64,000 nucleotides of DNA, taken from NCBI RefSeq assembly GCF_025147765.1, contig NZ_CP102265.1, forward strand, positions 2,827,001-2,891,000, in the 5' to 3' direction. Positions 52,395-61,124 of the stretch are shown here, one piece after another (the first letter of the stretch is position 1; each line of letters opens with the position of its first letter). Origin of the DNA: Blautia obeum ATCC 29174 (GTDB taxonomy: Bacteria; Bacillota; Clostridia; Lachnospirales; Lachnospiraceae). A model generated the notes under the pieces. It was given only the letters and a program-made list of their open reading frames with translations, was not told where the DNA came from and searched no databases. The translations under genes were made by a program, and so were the position numbers.

Positions 52395-53555
52395 TTACTG
52401 CATTTCTACGTAAGCGCCGTCTTTGATCTCAAAAGCTTTTGGCTCTTTGTCACATTCACCATCTTCTGTCCATTTAGCTTTACCTGTCAGACCATCAAGC
52501 TCGATGTTCAGCATGGATGCAGACATTGCTGCGCTGATATCTTCGTTGGACATATCCGGTGTAATTCCTGCATCGTTTGCTGCAAGCTGCATAGCATAGA
52601 TTACATCATATGCATCTGCTGCGAACTGGTTCGGAACTTCATCTTTGTTTGCTGCTTCATAAGCATCTACAAATGCTTTGGATTTTTCATCATCAGATGT
52701 AGCTGAGAATGGTGTCAGAAGCATAACGCCTTCTGCAAGTGAAGTATCAAAGTTTTCTACTCCAAGGATACCGTCCATACCATCTACACCGAATTTCTTC
52801 ATATCATCCATTCCAGCGTCATGTGCCTGCTGAAGAATCAGAGCGTTGTCTGAATAGTAGTTAGGAAGGAACAGGAGCTCTGCTCCACTGTCTTTGATCT
52901 TTTTAAGCTGTACAGAGAAGTCTGTATTGCTGTCTGCTGTGTAAGCTTCGTCAGCTACAACTTCAAGTCCGTTATCCTCAGCTGCTGCAACAAATGCATC
53001 ATTAACACCTGAGTTGTAATCTGCGGAAGAATCATAAAGAACTGCTACCTTTGTTGCCAGCTTATGTTTACCGATAAATTCAGCAGATTTTGTTCCCTGT
53101 GCCGGGTCTGTAAAGCACATACGGAATTCATTGCTTCCGGAGGTGATACAATCAACTGCTGTACCAGATGGTGTAAAGAGGAATGTGCTCTCTGCTGCTT
53201 CGGCACCAACTGCAATACATGCACCAGATGTTACTGTACCACAAAGCATCTGCATTCCTTTGTCGAGAAGGTCATTGTATGCATTGACTGCTTTTTCCGG
53301 GTCTCCCTGGTCATCTCCTGCAGCAAGAACTTCAACATTATATCCGTTGAATCCGCCGTTTGCATTTACTTCTTCAGCTGCAAGCTGTACTGCATGATAT
53401 ACACCAAGTCCATACTGTGCATAATCTCCTGTCATCGGTCCAATAACACCAATCTTAAATGTCTCCGCTTCATCTGCAAATACTGCTGTTGGCATCATTG
53501 CTGCTGTCATAGCTACTGCTGCTGTTACTGCAAGTACTCTCTTCATATTTTTCAT
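52395..53555 (-). CDS. livK: Branched-chain amino acid-binding protein, no lipobox
   Basis: The 386-residue receptor has a signal peptide ending near TAVFADEAE and the family sequence KIGVIGPMTGDYAQYG, GGFNGYNVEVLAAGDDQGDPEKAV, FAADAYDVIYAMQLA. The signal has no Cys lipobox, so the protein would be released unless retained some other way; most Gram-positive receptors are lipoproteins. The ATG at 53553-53555 follows AGGAGGATCTTATT. It leads the liv operon. Confidence 0.92.
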   Translation of the reverse strand: MKNMKRVLAVTAAVAMTAAMMPTAVFADEAETFKIGVIGPMTGDYAQYGLGVYHAVQLAAEEVNANGGFNGYNVEVLAAGDDQGDPEKAVNAYNDLLDKGMQMLCGTVTSGACIAVGAEAAESTFLFTPSGTAVDCITSGSNEFRMCFTDPAQGTKSAEFIGKHKLATKVAVLYDSSADYNSGVNDAFVAAAEDNGLEVVADEAYTADSNTDFSVQLKKIKDSGAELLFLPNYYSDNALILQQAHDAGMDDMKKFGVDGMDGILGVENFDTSLAEGVMLLTPFSATSDDEKSKAFVDAYEAANKDEVPNQFAADAYDVIYAMQLAANDAGITPDMSNEDISAAMSASMLNIELDGLTGKAKWTEDGECDKEPKAFEIKDGAYVEMQ

Positions 53556-53621
53556 AATAAGATCCTCCTATCTTATATTAGCTCTGCGTCGCTTTCACTC
53601 GCTAAAGCTTTAATGTATTTG

Positions 53622-53650
53622 ATTATAGCATTCAGTTTCTACGATTGCAA
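53622..53650 (-). promoter_or_regulatory. Promoter of the liv operon
   Basis: TTGCAA (53645-53650) and TATAAT (53622-53627) are 17 bases apart on the minus strand. The leader is about 60 nt. Confidence 0.75.
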
Positions 53651-53726
53651 GCAAAAATTTTAGATTTATTTAATATTTTGTATTTTTCTCAAGAACTCTT
53701 GTTGTCTTTGAGCGGACATTGAGTTC

Positions 53727-53763
53727 AAAAAAAGACCGTGGTTCAATATCGAACTCCACGGCC
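53727..53763 (-). terminator. Terminator of infC-rpmI-rplT
   Basis: CCGTG and an inner GTTC pair with GAAC and CACGG, followed by TCTTTTTTT on the minus strand. Confidence 0.8.
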
Positions 53764-53778
53764 CCATAATCTTATTAC

Positions 53779-54135
53779 TTATGCTACTGCTTTTTTAGCG
53801 ATTTCAGCAAGTGCTGCAAATCCTTCTGCATCGTTTACTGCAAGTTCAGCAAGCATCTTTCTGTTGATATCGATGTTTGCAACTTTAAGTCCGTGCATCA
53901 TTTTGCTGTAGGAAAGTCCGTTCATTCTTGCTGCTGCATTGATACGAGCGATCCAGAGCTGTCTGAACTGACGTTTTTTCTGTTTACGTCCTGCATAGGA
54001 GCTTGCAAGTGCTCTCATAACAGACTGTTTTGCTACTCTATACTGTTTGGAACGGGCTCCTCTGTAACCCTTTGCCAGTTTTAATGTACGGTTATGTCTT
54101 TTCTTTGCGTTTAATCCGCCTTTAATTCTTGCCAT
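53779..54135 (-). CDS. rplT: 50S ribosomal protein L20
   Basis: A 118-residue ribosomal protein, full family length, with the N-terminal [20 protein letters not shown] and the C-terminal [26 protein letters not shown] (split here). It binds 23S rRNA early in assembly and, in Firmicutes, represses its own operon through the infC leader. The start follows AGGAGGAAATAAGAA. Confidence 0.97.
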   Translation of the reverse strand: MARIKGGLNAKKRHNRTLKLAKGYRGARSKQYRVAKQSVMRALASSYAGRKQKKRQFRQLWIARINAAARMNGLSYSKMMHGLKVANIDINRKMLAELAVNDAEGFAALAEIAKKAVA

Positions 54136-54182
54136 TTCTTATTTCCTCCTGTTCGTCTTCCAATATCATCTGCTGCTTATTA

Positions 54183-54380
54183 TTATAAATAAGGCAGTGC
54201 TTTCTTAATGTTCTTAAGGTTTGTAGAATCAACAACAGTAGCTTTTCTCAGATTTCTCTTTCTCTTCTGAGATTTCTTTGTTAAGATATGGCTCTTATAA
54301 GCTTTATTTCTCATGATTTTTCCGGTTCCGGTTTTTTTGAAACGTTTTGCTGCTGCTCTACAAGTTTTAATCTTAGGCAT
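54183..54380 (-). CDS. rpmI: 50S ribosomal protein L35
   Basis: A 65-residue basic protein of exact family length with [20 protein letters not shown] and [11 protein letters not shown]. The start follows AAGGAGGAAATAATT. It is the middle gene of infC-rpmI-rplT. Confidence 0.97.
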   Translation of the reverse strand: MPKIKTCRAAAKRFKKTGTGKIMRNKAYKSHILTKKSQKRKRNLRKATVVDSTNLKNIKKALPYL

Positions 54381-54466
54381 AATTATTTCCTCCTTAATTC
54401 GTGGTACTGTTTTTTATTTCTTATTATCAAGAACACGTGCCAAAACACGCTGTCTGTGATAACTGC

Positions 54467-54973
54467 TTAACGCTTTTCGCTGAGAAACATTGTCATGCTT
54501 CTGCCTTCAATCTTAGGGGCTTTCTCAACAACTGCCACATCTGCAAGAAGTTCTGCAAAATCATCAAGTACATGTTTGCTGCTTGCCATATGTGCCATTT
54601 CTCTTCCACGGAAACGTAATGTAACCTTGACACGGTCTCCTTTAGAAAGAAATTTTCTTGCTGCATTGACCTTCGTCTTCAGGTCATTTGTATCAATGTT
54701 TGGAGAAAGACGTACTTCCTTGATGTCAATTGTCTTCTGTTTTTTCTTAGCTTCTTTTTCCTTACGGGAGAGCTCATAACGATACTTGCCGTAGTCGATA
54801 ATCTTACAAACCGGCGGCTTTGCCTGCGGTGCGATTTTAACAAGATCAAGTCCGGCTTCCTGAGCCTTTGCAAATGCTTCTCTTGAAGAAACGATTCCAA
54901 GCTGTGCTCCATCCGGTCCGATCAAACGTACCTCTTTGTCTCTGATCTGTTCGTTAATCATTAAATTGCTAAT
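54467..54973 (-). CDS. infC: Translation initiation factor IF-3 with AUU start
   Basis: A 168-residue factor that blocks premature subunit joining and checks the start codon. The N-domain has INEQIRDKEVRLIGPDG and the C-domain has PKIEGRSMTMFLSEKR. I place the start at the ATT (54971-54973): GGAGGTG ends exactly 7 bases before it, while the ATG four codons later is too far from that site. AUU starts in infC are known from other bacteria, where IF-3 represses its own translation. Confidence 0.93.
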   Translation of the reverse strand: MSNLMINEQIRDKEVRLIGPDGAQLGIVSSREAFAKAQEAGLDLVKIAPQAKPPVCKIIDYGKYRYELSRKEKEAKKKQKTIDIKEVRLSPNIDTNDLKTKVNAARKFLSKGDRVKVTLRFRGREMAHMASSKHVLDDFAELLADVAVVEKAPKIEGRSMTMFLSEKR

Positions 54974-54980
54974 TGTAGTA

Positions 54981-55250
54981 CACCTCCATACATTTAAATA
55001 AATGATAAACCTGAATCTCTCAGCTACTGTATAGGAACAGTAACTCCACCCTGTCTTATGAAAACAAAAAAGAGTATGGACAGTTTCCACACTCTGCTAT
55101 ATCCAGGGATAACCAAATGAAATCTCTTTTTCATTTTTATCTCTGTGCATTCCCCGATCTCTGTAGATCAGCCTGCTGCGATATATCAACCTGAGCCGCA
55201 TTATATGCGCTGAGGTGAGAGTGAAACTCTGCTTTGTTTTCCACGTACTT
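54981..55250 (-). ncRNA. Attenuator leader of infC-rpmI-rplT (L20-leader-like)
   Basis: A leader of about 270 nt precedes infC. It holds an intrinsic terminator at 55065-55095 (GAGTGTGG/CCATACTC plus six T) well before the ribosome site. In Bacillus, L20 binds such a leader to promote termination. Position, length and terminator agree with that, but I cannot confirm the L20-binding fold by eye. Confidence 0.65.
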
Positions 55251-55254
55251 TAAA

Positions 55255-55283
55255 AAGATATCATGTCTTTTATATAATGTCAA
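55255..55283 (-). promoter_or_regulatory. Promoter of infC-rpmI-rplT
   Basis: TTGACA (55278-55283) and TATCTT (55255-55260) are 17 bases apart on the minus strand. Confidence 0.75.
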
Positions 55284-55386
55284 GTTATTTTTTATACATA
55301 TTTTTATTTTTTCAGCGCATACTATTCCTGCATGACGTTTGCTGTTATGCATAATCATATCATTATATAAGAAGGAGGCTTCTATT

Positions 55387-55710
55387 ATGACAATTCTGAA
55401 ATGTAGTGCCACAAAATGTCTTTACAATGAAAATGAGCTCTGTTCCAGAGGCGATATTGAGATTACAGGAGATAATGCTCATCGTGCAGATGAAACAAAC
55501 TGTGGAAGTTTTCGTGACCGCGCGACTGCCGGTATGACAAACAGCAAAGCTCATCACTGCGGCTGTGAAAAAATCAACATCGACTGTAAAGCTCAGGAAT
55601 GTACCTATAACGATCAGCGCAAATGTACGGCTTCTGCTATTGATGTGGTCGGATGCAGCACAGACGGATGTAACGAAACAAAATGTAATACCTTCTCCTG
55701 CAAATGCTGA
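55387..55710 (+). CDS. Cys-rich protein with two DUF1540 domains
   Basis: A 107-residue protein made of two copies of the DUF1540 motif: CSATKCLYNENELCSRGDIEI...CGSF and CKAQECTYNDQRKCTASAIDV...CNTF. The regularly spaced Cys suggest metal binding. The ATG at 55387-55389 follows AAGGAGG. Related proteins appear in clostridial spores and stress sets, but the role is unknown. A terminator follows at once. Confidence 0.85.
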   Translation: MTILKCSATKCLYNENELCSRGDIEITGDNAHRADETNCGSFRDRATAGMTNSKAHHCGCEKINIDCKAQECTYNDQRKCTASAIDVVGCSTDGCNETKCNTFSCKC

Positions 55711-55723
55711 TCCTTACTCTCAA

Positions 55724-55753
55724 AAAGACGCTGCATCAAACAGCGTCTTTTTT
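55724..55753 (+). terminator. Terminator of the DUF1540 gene
   Basis: AAAGACGCTG pairs with CAGCGTCTTT, followed by a T-run. Confidence 0.85.
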
Positions 55754-55789
55754 ATGTCTGAATCATTCAGTTTCTAATCCTGTCGCTTC

Positions 55790-56956
55790 CTATCTGTTTC
55801 TCAGGAAATCCGGAATCTGGATATCTTTCTTCTGTACTGTGCTGGTCGGAACTTTGCCTGTATAAGAACCATTGTTCATAGTCGGCAGACTGAAGCTTGG
55901 CATAGACATTGTACTGGAAGACGATGCAGATGTACCTGCTGCCGGTTTACGTACACCAAATGGTGTTGTATTGCTTCTTGTACCAAATGGAGTGGTCTTT
56001 GCAGCTGTATCGGATAATCCGGTCGCAATAACTGTGATCTTAGCATAGTCTGCAACAGAATCATCATACATAGCACCAAAGATGATGTTTGTATCTTCAC
56101 CTGTCAGCTCCTGTACATAGCTTGCTGCATCATTTGCATCCATAAGAGAAATATCTCCGGAAATATTGATGATCACATGAGTAGCACCTTTGATGGTTGT
56201 CTCAAGCAGCGGAGAGGATACAGCCTGCTGAACAGCTTCCATAGCCTTGTCATCTCCTCTGGCCTCACCAATACCGATATGTGCGATTCCTTTATCTGTC
56301 ATAACTGTCTGAACATCCGCGAAGTCAAGGTTGATCAGTGCCGGCAGATTGATCAGGTCTGTAATTCCCTGGACAGCCTGCTGCAGAACCTCGTCAGCTT
56401 TGCGAAGTGCTTCCGGCATAGTTGTACGACGGTCTACGATCTCAAGCAGTTTGTCGTTCGGGATAACGATCAATGTATCAACAGCTTTCTTCAGATTCTC
56501 GATTCCTGTAAGAGCATTGTTCATACGTGTTTTTGCTTCAAAACGGAAAGGTTTTGTTACAACGCCAACGGTCAGGATTCCCATTTCCTTAGCTGCTGCT
56601 GCAATAACAGGAGCTGCACCTGTACCGGTACCACCACCCATTCCACAGGTAACAAATACCATGTCAGCGCCTTCGATCAACTGTTTTACTTCTTCTATGC
56701 TCTCTTCAGCGGCCTTCTGACCAACTTCCGGCTGTGCACCGGCGCCAAGGCCTTTTGTAATCTTTTCACCAATCTGAAGTACTGTTGGAGCTTTGCAAAG
56801 TGTCAGGGCCTGTTTATCAGTATTTACACCAACAAACTCAACTCCTCCGATGGCTTCTTCCACCATTCTGTTAACTGCATTATTACCAGCCCCGCCTACA
56901 CCGATTACAATAATCTTTGCAGAGGACTCAGCTTCATTTGACATAATCTCTAACAA
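55790..56956 (-). CDS. ftsZ: Cell division protein FtsZ, TTG start
   Basis: The tubulin-like GTPase that forms the division ring. The 388-residue protein has [17 protein letters not shown], the GTP signature [11 protein letters not shown] and the T7 loop NLDFADV. The C-terminal peptide that binds FtsA and other partners is [10 protein letters not shown]. The TTG at 56954-56956 lies 7 bases after AGGAGG, whereas the ATG four codons later is too far from that site. It ends the division cluster. Confidence 0.96.
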   Translation of the reverse strand: MLEIMSNEAESSAKIIVIGVGGAGNNAVNRMVEEAIGGVEFVGVNTDKQALTLCKAPTVLQIGEKITKGLGAGAQPEVGQKAAEESIEEVKQLIEGADMVFVTCGMGGGTGTGAAPVIAAAAKEMGILTVGVVTKPFRFEAKTRMNNALTGIENLKKAVDTLIVIPNDKLLEIVDRRTTMPEALRKADEVLQQAVQGITDLINLPALINLDFADVQTVMTDKGIAHIGIGEARGDDKAMEAVQQAVSSPLLETTIKGATHVIINISGDISLMDANDAASYVQELTGEDTNIIFGAMYDDSVADYAKITVIATGLSDTAAKTTPFGTRSNTTPFGVRKPAAGTSASSSSTMSMPSFSLPTMNNGSYTGKVPTSTVQKKDIQIPDFLRNR

Positions 56957-57089
56957 TGTACTTCCTCCTTTATTTACCTGATATCAGCGTATCAGGCTGC
57001 ATATAGATATATCATATATTTTTTTTTCGAATTAATCAACTACTATTTTTGTTTTTTTATACTTTTTTCACTATTATTCGCCATTTCCA

Positions 57090-58325
57090 TCACTCATAAG
57101 ATTCCTCATCTGTATCTCCCTGATCCCAGCCATCCGACTCTTCATCACTGTAGCTCTCAGTATCTTCATCCGAGGAATCTGTATTCGTATCAGAACTGTC
57201 TTCTTCTGAATCTTCCTCCGAAGTATCACCTGAAGAAGTGCCGTCATTATCCGGCATAGGTCCCACGTAGTTGCCATCTTTGTCATACTCGCTGACACCG
57301 TCAAAGCCACCGGATTCATTATATCCGCCTGTCCAGTCTCCAAAGCTATCCAGAAGTTCCTGCGTCGGCTCCGATCCAACATAGTTCAGATTTTCATCAT
57401 ATTCACCGGAACCTGTATAATCGCCTTCTTCGTCATAACCGCCTACCCAGTTTTCTTTTGCATAATCAAGTGCCGTCTTTGGTTTTGCTCCTACATAATT
57501 GCCATTTTCATCGTATTCACCATCACCGGTATAATCACCATTTTCATCATAACCTCCGGTCCAGTTCTCTGCAGTTACTTCCTCTTCCTCTTTTTCAAAA
57601 GTCACTGTTTTAGAACTTTCTGTGATATTCTCCATATGAAGGATCCCCTTCTCACCCGTAATCTGTGGAAGAATCGCAACCATTCTGGACATTTTATCTT
57701 CCAGATATTTATCTTTTCCAAGTTTTACCATGATGTCTCCATAAATAAGGTCTATGGTGGAATCATCCTCCAGCTGGATATAATCTGGCTGAAGATCATT
57801 TTTTGCAAAAATCGTAGAAAGTGCAACCGCAGTATTTAGAACAGCATCCTTAATCGGAAGTTTTTCATTCATAACAACTTTTTTTACCTGAATACCCTCA
57901 AAATAGGGGACAGACTCATCCCTGGTCTTGTCGCCTTCTACAAACATTCCATTTCGATCAAAATACACATAGCTGTCAAGATATGGGATACAACCCACTA
58001 CACTTTTCTCACGGACACTGATCACGATCGAGTTCCGACCGGATCTGCTGACGGAATATCCTTCAATATATGGCACACCCTGCACATTATTTTTTGAACA
58101 CGTGATCGGTGCCAGAACAGAATTAGAAGAAAAAGCTCCTGTAAGAACCATTTCCTTCAGTTCTTCTTTTGTATAGTGGTTACTTTCCATCACTTCCACC
58201 TTTGACACATGAAAAAAAGCAAAGAAAAAAATAATCCCGGCCAGAACAGCAACAGCAGCAGCTCCTCCGACCAGTTTCGCCTGTTTTTTTGTTATTTTAA
58301 ATTTCCTGTAATTGGATGTTCTCAT
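57090..58325 (-). CDS. ftsQ: Cell division protein FtsQ/DivIB with a long repetitive acidic tail
   Basis: A 411-residue division protein. A short cytoplasmic N-terminus, one membrane segment (about 17-42), a POTRA domain (FHVSKVEVMESNHYTKEELKEM, split here as HVSKVEVM and YTKEELKEM) and a beta domain occupy the first 260 residues. The tail has three tandem blocks of about 35-40 residues built from YDENGDYTG and YDENGNYVG units, then an Asp/Glu/Ser-rich end. Such a tail is not part of the usual FtsQ. It would lie outside the membrane. The start is ATG with a weak ribosome site. Confidence 0.85.
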   Translation of the reverse strand: MRTSNYRKFKITKKQAKLVGGAAAVAVLAGIIFFFAFFHVSKVEVMESNHYTKEELKEMVLTGAFSSNSVLAPITCSKNNVQGVPYIEGYSVSRSGRNSIVISVREKSVVGCIPYLDSYVYFDRNGMFVEGDKTRDESVPYFEGIQVKKVVMNEKLPIKDAVLNTAVALSTIFAKNDLQPDYIQLEDDSTIDLIYGDIMVKLGKDKYLEDKMSRMVAILPQITGEKGILHMENITESSKTVTFEKEEEEVTAENWTGGYDENGDYTGDGEYDENGNYVGAKPKTALDYAKENWVGGYDEEGDYTGSGEYDENLNYVGSEPTQELLDSFGDWTGGYNESGGFDGVSEYDKDGNYVGPMPDNDGTSSGDTSEEDSEEDSSDTNTDSSDEDTESYSDEESDGWDQGDTDEESYE

Positions 58326-58363
58326 AAAAAACTAATACCTGTATCCTCTGAACTCATATTAAC

Positions 58364-59626
58364 TCAAACCGATAAGATATCCTCCATATAGATTTCTGCC
58401 TGAAGGTACCTCAAATCTCTGCAAATGTCTTCATACCCTCTTCGGATAAAAGGAACACCCTCTATCACAGATTCTCCATCTGCTGCAAGAGCCGCGATCA
58501 CTAGCGCTGCTCCACCTCTCAGTTCCTCTGCCCGCAGCCTGCATCCCTTTAGTCTGCTTCCACAGATCTTTACTTCGCTTCCCCTAACTTCTATGTGTGC
58601 CCCCATTTTTGTAAGTTCACTGCATATCTTAAACCGGTTCTCAAATATATTCTCCCTTATGCGGCTTATTCCCGGAACTGTAGTCAGTACTGCCAGCAGT
58701 GGTGACTGAAGATCTGTCGGGAATCCCGGATAAGCTTCTGTTTCCAGAAACGGAACCGAAAATTGTATTCCGGCTCCATTCGCTATTAGTTTACCACTCT
58801 TCCATTCATATTGTCCACCCATTTTCCGATATACTTCAAGGAACGCCTCCATTTCTCCCTCAGGTGCATTCTCCACAGTCACTGATCCACGCGAAGCTGC
58901 AGCCGCGCAAAGATATGTTCCCGTAACGATCCGGTCTGCCGGTATTAGCATCTCTGTCCCGTGAAGAGAGGTCACTCCCTGAACCCGGATGCACCCTTCT
59001 TTCTCATGCCAGATCCGCGCTCCCATCTTTTGCAGAAATCTGCAAAGCCATGTAATCTCAGGTTCTCTTGCACAATTTCTGAGTACGGTCTCTCCTTCAG
59101 CCAGAACAGCTGCAAGCAGTGCCTGTTCCGTGGCCCCTACACTTCTGTCAGGAAAATTTATCTCCTGCCCTTTCAGCTTTTTGCAATCTGCCTGAATTTT
59201 TCCGTTTTTTTCTGAAATTATCGCACCCAGACTTTTCAGCGCATACAGATGAAGATCTATCGGACGTTTTCCGATCACGCAGCCACCCGGATAACCGATC
59301 ACACCTCTTTGGTTTCTGCCGAGAAGTGCTCCCAGCAGAATCACAGAACAACGCATTCTTCCTGTATATTCCGAGGCAATTTCCATTCCACAGACTTTGC
59401 TGCAGTCAAGATACAGATCATGGCCCTTCCACCAGGTAACGACTCCCAGAATGTGAAGGATTTCTTCCATATAACAGACATCAAGAATACGCGGACAGCC
59501 TCTCAGAACACAGATTTCCCTCTGAAGCAGTGATGCAGCCATGATCGGAAGTACTGTATTTTTTGATCCCTGCACAGTTATGCTGCCCTTAAGACAGTTT
59601 CCCCCAATCACGTGAATTTCATCCAA
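58364..59626 (-). CDS. murA: UDP-N-acetylglucosamine 1-carboxyvinyltransferase (MurA), TTG start
   Basis: Transfers enolpyruvate to UDP-GlcNAc, the first committed step of peptidoglycan synthesis. GSKN near residue 20 holds the conserved Lys, GGCVIGKRPIDLH holds the active-site Cys, and EAYPGFPTDLQ holds the catalytic Asp. I start it at the TTG at 59624-59626 behind GGGAGTGG, giving 420 residues, the usual length. The upstream GTG lies inside a hairpin. Firmicutes often have two murA genes; a second may exist elsewhere. Confidence 0.9.
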   Translation of the reverse strand: MDEIHVIGGNCLKGSITVQGSKNTVLPIMAASLLQREICVLRGCPRILDVCYMEEILHILGVVTWWKGHDLYLDCSKVCGMEIASEYTGRMRCSVILLGALLGRNQRGVIGYPGGCVIGKRPIDLHLYALKSLGAIISEKNGKIQADCKKLKGQEINFPDRSVGATEQALLAAVLAEGETVLRNCAREPEITWLCRFLQKMGARIWHEKEGCIRVQGVTSLHGTEMLIPADRIVTGTYLCAAAASRGSVTVENAPEGEMEAFLEVYRKMGGQYEWKSGKLIANGAGIQFSVPFLETEAYPGFPTDLQSPLLAVLTTVPGISRIRENIFENRFKICSELTKMGAHIEVRGSEVKICGSRLKGCRLRAEELRGGAALVIAALAADGESVIEGVPFIRRGYEDICRDLRYLQAEIYMEDILSV

Positions 59627-59667
59627 ATGATCCACTCCCACAGAGTCTCTTACAGTTAATATATGCA

Positions 59668-59700
59668 AAGACCAGACTTCCGTCACAGAAGTCTGGTCTT
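59668..59700 (-). terminator. Strong hairpin between murD and murA
   Basis: AAGACCAGACTTC pairs perfectly with GAAGTCTGGTCTT (13 bp). The T-run after it is poor, so it may only partly terminate or may protect the mRNA. Confidence 0.6.
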
Positions 59701-59703
59701 ATA

Positions 59704-61059
59704 TTACAATGCTCTTACATATTCTTTGAACATGTCTCCACGCTGTTCATAATTATCAAACTGTCCCCAGCTTGCACATGCCGGTGAAAGAAGTACCGCA
59801 TCACCAGGATTGGCTTTTTCGGCACATATCTTTACTGCCTCCTCAAGATTTTCACAGAGAATGCATGGGCAGACACCAAGACGTTCTGCCGCCTCTTTGA
59901 TCTTGTCACGCGTCTGGCCGATCAGCACCAGATATCTTACCTTCCCGTCAAAAGAATTCAGCCACTCATCATAACTGGAACCTTTGTCGTAACCACCACC
60001 GATCAGGAGCGTCGGACGGTTCATTGCCTGGATTCCTTTTATTGCTGCATCAGGATTGGTTCCCTTGGAATCATTATAATATGCAACACCATTTTTCTCC
60101 ATGACATATTCAATGCGGTGTTCTACTGCTGTGAACGCACAGATGCTCTTACGGATATTTTCCACAGACACACCTGCATAATATGCCATTGCAGATGCCG
60201 CCATAACATTCTCAAAATTGTGCTGTCCGAGAAGTTTCAGTTCTCCTGTATGTACCAGAGGGATTTCTTCGTCTGCTGTTTTCAGTACGATCAGATCTCC
60301 ATCCAGATAAATACCCTCGTCCAGTTTTCTCACGCTTGAAAAATACACAGTTTTCGGAACAATGTGTCTGCCAAACTCACGAAGCACTTCATCTTCATAG
60401 TTCAGGATACAGTAATCCTCTGCTGTCTGATTTTTGACGATCAGTTCTTTGACGCGGATATATTCTTCCATCGTATGGTGTCTGTTCAGATGGTCTTCCG
60501 TAATATTCAGGATTGCACTTACCTTCGGCGCAAACTCTTCGATCGTTTCCAGCTGGAAACTGCTGATCTCGGCCACTGTTGTGGAGCTATCTTTCATTTC
60601 CAGTGCCTTTGATGTATATGGAGTTCCAATATTTCCTACTACAAAAACAGAATCTTCTGCATCACTCATAATCTTTCCCAGAAGAGCTGTTGTAGTTGTT
60701 TTGCCATTTGTTCCTGTAATTGCCAATACTCTTCCCTTGCCGGTACGATACGCAAGTTCTACCTCACCCCATACCGGAAGTCCCTGTTCATAAAAGCTCT
60801 TTACAAGCGGAATATCCGTCGGTACACCAGGACTCAGCACTGCCAGATCCAGTCTCTTCTGCACTTCTTCCGGAAGTTCTCCTGCATATACTTCAATATT
60901 GTTGCAATCTGGAACTTTTTTTATTACAGTCTCTTTATCAAGATCTTTATTTCCATCATAAATGACAGGTTGCGCCCCTACTTTCGCCAGAAGCTCTGCT
61001 GCACCGATTCCACTTTTTCCGGAACCAAATACAAGCACTTTTTTCCCCTGTAAATTCAT
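59704..61059 (-). CDS. murD: UDP-N-acetylmuramoyl-L-alanine-D-glutamate ligase
   Basis: ATP-dependent ligase that adds D-glutamate to the peptidoglycan precursor. The 451-residue protein has VLVFGSGKSGIGAAELL, the Mur ATP loop ITGTNGKTTTTALLG, NITEDHLNRH, VEHRIEYV and NDSKGTNPDAAIKGI, and ends with LLSPACASWGQFDNYEQRGD. The ATG at 61057-61059 follows AAGGAGGAAATTAAA. It lies between mraY and murA. Confidence 0.96.
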   Translation of the reverse strand: MNLQGKKVLVFGSGKSGIGAAELLAKVGAQPVIYDGNKDLDKETVIKKVPDCNNIEVYAGELPEEVQKRLDLAVLSPGVPTDIPLVKSFYEQGLPVWGEVELAYRTGKGRVLAITGTNGKTTTTALLGKIMSDAEDSVFVVGNIGTPYTSKALEMKDSSTTVAEISSFQLETIEEFAPKVSAILNITEDHLNRHHTMEEYIRVKELIVKNQTAEDYCILNYEDEVLREFGRHIVPKTVYFSSVRKLDEGIYLDGDLIVLKTADEEIPLVHTGELKLLGQHNFENVMAASAMAYYAGVSVENIRKSICAFTAVEHRIEYVMEKNGVAYYNDSKGTNPDAAIKGIQAMNRPTLLIGGGYDKGSSYDEWLNSFDGKVRYLVLIGQTRDKIKEAAERLGVCPCILCENLEEAVKICAEKANPGDAVLLSPACASWGQFDNYEQRGDMFKEYVRAL

Positions 61060-61124
61060 TTTAATTTCCTCCTTATTACCTATGAGCAAGCTCATGTGGA
61101 TTTTGACCTTTTTGTCCGGACATC

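Noticed and set aside
55023..55133. A possible leader peptide of about 36 codons before infC
   Set aside because: It has a weak ribosome site and its frame overlaps the attenuator stem; L20 control explains the leader without it.
59626..59686. An N-terminal extension of MurA starting at a GTG
   Set aside because: The GTG lies within the perfect murD-murA hairpin; the TTG start has a good ribosome site and gives the normal length.
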